Shown in pieces: positions 59,633 through 64,000 of a stretch of DNA of 64,000 nucleotides. The notes beneath the pieces are model-generated. The model saw only the letters and a list, made by a program, of their open reading frames with translations, did not search any database and was not told the DNA's origin. The DNA is taken from positions 47,370,444-47,434,443 of the forward strand of contig CATQJL010000001.1 in assembly GCA_958299035.1 (NCBI GenBank). The letters are read 5' to 3'. Each line of letters begins with the position of its first letter. The first letter of the stretch is position 1. Source of the stretch: Cylicocyclus nassatus. Taxonomy: Eukaryota > Nematoda > Chromadorea > Rhabditida > Strongylidae. Position numbers and translations under genes: made by a program.

Positions 59633-61190
59633 AAGTGTAAAATGAACAGTTTAGGCAAACATGATCTGAGTTTCATTGTGTTTTTCACAAAATTAAACTT
59701 GAACTTCCAGCAAATGGAAGGAAGTATATGGCAGCAGCCTAAATATGGTAATTTATGCGGACAAAAAACCGAAGGAAATTGAGAAACTTTTCCGCAATAT
59801 AATGCATGAATTTCGACAAATTTGGGAGTCTTACCAGCAACAGGCGAAGAAAAAGGAGATATCAAAGCCAGTCAGCTCTCGGCCGCTACTGCTAGCGTTT
59901 CCAAGTTCGTCACTTTATCTTAAGTTGCCTTCATAACGCGCGGGTGGTTGCCGCTACTTGTAACCGGTGGTAGCCGCCGTTGGCCATACCGCTAGCTGTA
60001 TGTACTCGCCATTAGTTCCATAGTTGAAACGATCGAAAATTTTCTTCGAACGAGCGAATATCGAAATCGGCTTTTGAAAACATTTGAACGAGCAAATACT
60101 ATTCGATCTGTAATTTTCAGATTATTCTTTGAATATTCGAGTAACATTTCAAAAGTCGAAAATGAATATTTGAATAAATGGGGCTGGTCGAATATTCGGA
60201 CTATCAAATAATCGAATAATCACATATGGTCAATGGTCAGATATTCGACTATTCGAATAGTCGGTCGAATTGTCGAATATACCAATACTACTTATACCTG
60301 TCCGCATATTGGACTATTCGAATAATTCGAATAATCTAGTGGCTCAAACGCTGCTGGTTTTTTCTTTGTTTCAGTTTTTGCAAAAAAAATTGCTATATTT
60401 GATCTAGACTTGTAGCTGTATTTATAGGCGTGGCATATGGTAAGGATGACTGAGTTACGACTATAAAGAGCATCGAACGCTGTTTCCAAATCTTCATTAC
60501 CTGCCGAGCGCCTCTAGACGTCGAGTTATGAGCTTTGAATTGGAAATTGAATGCATAATTAGCACAAAATTCGGCAGAATGCTCAAATGGTCCAATGTTG
60601 GTTATCAGAGCACTCCATTTGAACAATATCTCTGTCCAAAACACTCATACTTAGCACTGCTCTATTTAAGCGCTGAAAGGACCACAAAATTTGATTTTAC
60701 CTAGATTATGCGTTCATTTTTCGCACCAAGAAAATATTCGTAACTCGGCATCAGAGGGGCTCAGCAGATATTGAAAACAGATTTGGAATCAGCGTTTGAT
60801 TCTCTTCAAAGCGATATGAGAGTCATTTGGAAAGGCCACTTCAACTAATTGGACCTCCCTTGTCAGCACGTTGATCAGAAATATCATGCTTTTCTTGCTG
60901 CACTAACGCCTTACCGGGGAATGCTAAAGGTTAGCAGCTACTACAGACGGCTAGCGGCTGCTAGAAGCGGCTAACGGCCTACAAACGGCTTACTCGGTTA
61001 CAGGCAAAGGGCGGCTAACGCGACTGCCGATATGAAGGCATCTTTTCTTGCTCGGCAAACTGGCAGACGTTTTCTCTTTGCAGAATTCGAAAACCGCGCA
61101 AGGATACAGTTTCCAAACAAGTTTTCTGAGTAAGTGGGAAGATCGCGCAAGCGAATAAACTGCTATATTGCAACATATATCTTCTATTTG
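59633..61190. other. Gene-free stretch with TTCGAATA-rich and CGGCTAACGG-rich tracts
   Basis: From 60,020 to 60,335 the strings ATATTCGA and TTCGAATA recur many times in both orientations. Around 59,938-59,998 and 60,930-61,022 are GC-richer runs (GTAGCCGCC, GGCTAGCGGCTGC, CGGCTAACGGCC) that may be the two ends of one degraded element. Bases 60,770-60,870 resemble the foldback arm seen at 56,613. No gene seen. Confidence 0.45.
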
Positions 61191-61205
61191 TATAGAATCG
61201 CTTCT

Positions 61206-62276
61206 ATGAAAACCATAGCCACCCTTGTATGCCTACTGCTAATACTTGGATTGTCGATCACTACATTCATCATCGGACTTATCAAGATAAGAAGAAATAA
61301 AGTGAAATAGTAAGTGTAAACTGATCAATTTTTTCTATTTTTCATAATAGTAATGCTGAACAGTTCTGATATAATTTGAGCTTTCGGACAAGAGAAGCTC
61401 ATTTGGACAAGAAAACGATTTGTAAAGTGACACGCATCGGTAAATAAAAAGCTCTCAAAATGTGCAGGATGCGTAAAGCCTAATTGCCTGCACCGTGCGT
61501 GGAATACCAGAATGTGCGAACGGTTGTCGCAAATGACCATAAATGGTTAATTCCGGTCCCCGCCAGTTTTGTGTTTTCAACAAATCAGAGTAGTTTTGGC
61601 TAAATGTGACTTCAGAAGCCTATGAAAATACTTCTAAAGAAAGAGAGGCTCAGCATCACCCCTGGTAAGCATTGTCTCAACGTTTCCACCAAAAGCACTT
61701 TAATCGTCAAGTTTGTCAAAATTCAAGAAAAAAAAACTTGAATACTCAAAAATCGGATCCCCTTCTAAGGAAATTCTACAAACCTTCAACTTGCTCATAG
61801 ATATATTCTCCACATCACATGTTTTGTTGAGCAATCATTGAATTTTTCCGATCATAAGAAACAATCAAAAAAATAGCCCAAAAATACAAAAATGTCATCC
61901 TTTCATCCTTTCTCATGTTAAAGTTCTTATTCCGAAAACTAATACTTTAAGAAAGTTAAAAATCTCTGGTTTTACTCAAAAAGCTTGTAGTATAGAATAA
62001 CCGATGTGGTAACAGCCCGGCATTGCCTTGGCAAAAAAAGCCAATTTTCTTTTCACAATTTTTAGCCATCAAAATTTCAGCAACTTAACATATGGAATAC
62101 CTGATGTGGACATTGTATGCGAAAGCAAGTTTGAATTTCGCAGAAGCGTTCTTAACACATTGACAACCATGCAGATTTTGAGTTGTCTGCCTTCCGGGAC
62201 CAAAGCCTGTCACGGATCAGTCAACAATTTTCAGTTAAAATCACGCATACTGCCACCTACAGTTTACTTACAGTAG
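61206..62276 (+). CDS. Candidate two-exon single-pass membrane protein with MITE-derived C-terminus
   Basis: Exon 1 (61,206-61,309) follows a possible splice acceptor (TTGTATAG at 61,195). It encodes a hydrophobic segment (VCLLLILGLSITTFIIGLI) and then a basic stop-transfer-like RRNKVK. The exon ends at GTAAGTG. Exon 2 begins after ATTTCAG at 62,081 in matching phase and gives an N-glycosylation sequon (NLT) and GIPDVDIVCESKFEFRRSV. From 62,152 the frame lies in a piggyBac-like MITE and stops at 62,276. If the splice is not used, exon 1 alone is a 34-residue frame ending at 61,310. A single N-terminal anchor followed by a lumenal or extracellular part would suit a type II membrane protein. 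No family is recognised. Confidence 0.35.
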
Positions 62277-62471
62277 CTCTGAGAGGCGTATTGAACAGAT
62301 AGAGGTTATTTCTAGCTCCAAGACAAAAGAGAATTTTTGAAGTGAGTTTCTCCTGGGATAGTCGTCATTTTAGTAAAACTCAAATCTTGACACACCATGT
62401 GTGTCAAGCGGTCCCACGTGGTAGTCATTGCTTGACACACATGGTATGTCAAGCGGTCGTCAATGTGTTAA
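62152..62471. mobile_element. piggyBac-like MITE in a candidate exon
   Basis: TTAACACATTGACAACC at the left, GGTCGTCAATGTGTTAA at the right, TTAA at 62,152-62,155 and 62,468-62,471. It contains the palindromic TTGACACACCATGTGTGTCA and a second variant near 62,431. It is the same family as 53,605-53,856. Confidence 0.8.
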
Positions 62472-62636
62472 CAAAGATCCGATTCTTGGGCAATTACTTT
62501 AGGCGACAACTTTTTGCGCTCTAATGTATACTGCGAGAAAAGAACTGTATAAGGATTACATTGTATATTGAGAGAAAAGGAGGCAAGGATTTATATAAGA
62601 TAGCATAAATCTCGTTATTACAAGAGTATTTGAGCC

Positions 62637-63251
62637 TAAGGCAGGCGCTATACTCCTTGAAGAGTATAGCATGGCGACGGGGGATCGCCAGTCGCCAATA
62701 CTGGCGACTGTGTCTTCTATGCGTGTCGATCGCTAACTAGTTAGGCCCCGGGCAGACTTCACGCGATTTGATCGTCGCGACTGAGTCGCGACGAGACAAC
62801 TGTTACAACATCATTCCATGCCGATCAACTTGCATTCGGTTGTGATACTTTTCCAGCCCGACATTTTTGAATGTGAAATGAAAATGAATGGAAATCTTGG
62901 CGATTAGATCGCGACGATTAAGTCGCGTGAAGTCTGACCGGGGCCTTACCACACGTCCAATCGATACATATTCCATGTGTAGTCGCCAACACTGCGATTA
63001 GCGATCGCCAGTCGTAGTGATTGGCGATCGCCAGTTTTCGGCGACTACACGTTCGATACGTATCGATTTGACGCGTGGTAACTTGTTTGGTGATGGGCGA
63101 TCGCTTGTCGCTAATATCGGCGACGGGCGATCACCAGTAGTAGCGATTGGCGATCGCCATTATCGGCGACAAAAATCGCCAGTTTTACACGTATTTGATG
63201 CACATCGATCGTCGCCATGCTATACTCCTCGATGAGTATATGCCTGCCTAA
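62637..63251. mobile_element. Harbinger-like foldback MITE with TAA duplication
   Basis: Ends GGCAGGCGCTATACTCCTTG and their inverse (GAGTATATGCCTGCC) are flanked by TAA (62,637-62,639 and 63,249-63,251). A 3-bp TWA target and a GGC start suit PIF/Harbinger. The interior repeats GGCGATCGCCAGT and its inverse at least six times. It is interrupted by a second element at 62,741-62,948. Non-coding. Confidence 0.75.
62741..62948. mobile_element. Nested Harbinger-like MITE with TTA duplication
   Basis: GGCCCCGGGCAGACTTCACG and CGTGAAGTCTGACCGGGGCC are inverted ends flanked by TTA (62,741-62,743 and 62,946-62,948). The inner arms contain TCGTCGCGACTGAGTCGCGA. It lies wholly within the larger element and is therefore younger. 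Confidence 0.8.
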
Positions 63252-64000
63252 TTCGCCTTTTTTTAGTCTAAAATGATTTGGAAGCACAACCACTAAAAAT
63301 GGAAGTGAGACAAACGCGGGTGGTTCCTAATCCAATAGTTTGGCGATTATTTGAAGTGAAAATTCTTACTGGGCAAAGAAGGAGCAGTGTAACCGGTGCA
63401 GAGAGAGGTATAGGCCGTTGCATTCGACCAAGAGATTTCGTGGATGGGAGAGACAACAGATGGTAAGAGGAACGAAAGTGCGCTCGATCAAGGAGACGCC
63501 GACAAGTTCGCAATGTATGCATGCTACTCGTCTATAGCTAACAAATTTTAAATGATATTGATTATGCTTGAAAATGACTACTTCACTTCGATGGCCCAAT
63601 GTTTGGAAACCTTAGAGGATCCTAACAACTCGAACTACGTGGTTAGGACAAGGGGATCCCTCTAGGAGGGAGAACCGTTGAAAAGCTTCATATTTCAGAA
63701 ACACGTCTAGGGAGACGAAAGCCGAGAAAAGCGATTGTTGAAACTGCGTACGCGATACACGGGGGCGCAATTTTATAGTTTCCCTATATCGCTTTGAACC
63801 GAACACATCAAGCATTACTCGTGAGCAAGAAAAATAGTAAAGGAAATCATCAAGCAAAAATTTGTAGTGATGTACATAACTCAGACCCATTCAACGAGAC
63901 TAATGTAATCAATTAATTGATTACATAAGTATCATTGACTGGATTTGTTGACCAGGTATCCTCAAAATTCAAATAGAAAATTTTTCATTCCATAATTTTG
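63252..64000. other. No supported gene at the right edge
   Basis: A 62-codon plus frame (63,278-63,466) and minus frames overlap it. None has a motif I can name, although a partial exon running off the window cannot be excluded. Confidence 0.35.

Overview
The window looks like a nematode chromosome segment, most likely a clade V strongylid (hookworm-like) species. The evidence is a complete multi-exon animal-type alpha-amylase gene with mostly ~50-nt introns, a TTTCCAG/TTCCATTCAG-type trans-splice acceptor just ahead of two start codons, fragments of a nematode BEL/Pao retroelement (zinc-knuckle gag, pol tail, env), and very many foldback MITEs. Host genes are sparse. I can support one intact gene well (alpha-amylase, 22,723-26,703, minus strand, 20 exons, 718 residues). 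A second is fairly well supported (a 153-residue secreted protein, 52,871-53,476, plus strand) and has a decayed paralogue at 21,569-22,070. A third is only a candidate (two-exon membrane-anchored protein, 61,206-62,276) whose second exon carries a piggyBac-like MITE.

Layout. Positions 1 to ~22,130 (copy A) and 35,345 to ~53,476 (copy B) are collinear, diverged direct copies of one large segment; the left edge of copy A is cut by the window. They share mostly non-coding sequence, old MITEs and the secreted-protein gene. They differ by many insertions, and each copy gives the empty site for insertions in the other. Copy A alone carries foldbacks at 856-1,175, 1,569-1,828, 10,910-11,314 and 19,806-21,370 and a palindromic Penelope-like insertion at 2,849-4,434. 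Copy B alone carries insertions at 36,169-36,315, 38,449-38,842 and 42,414-42,758, a Helitron-like element with an internal 120-bp satellite (45,808-46,763) and a 4.1-kb near-perfect palindrome (47,543-51,660) with a mariner-like element at its centre.

The interval between the copies (22.1-35.3 kb) holds the amylase gene, a mariner-like MITE (26,820-27,793), two hAT-type MITEs (27,831-28,198 and 29,411-29,730), Helitron-like fragments and two piggyBac-like MITEs. To the right of copy B lie a further piggyBac-like MITE, a decayed ~40-bp-period tandem array (55.5-57.95 kb) interrupted by a foldback, the membrane-protein candidate, and two nested Harbinger-like MITEs (62,637-63,251).

Functionally, only the amylase can be read with confidence: a secreted, chloride-dependent digestive enzyme with an added C-terminal domain. 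Most of the rest is mobile DNA and its debris. The collinear duplication could be true or could be two uncollapsed haplotypes in a draft assembly; the sequence alone cannot settle this.
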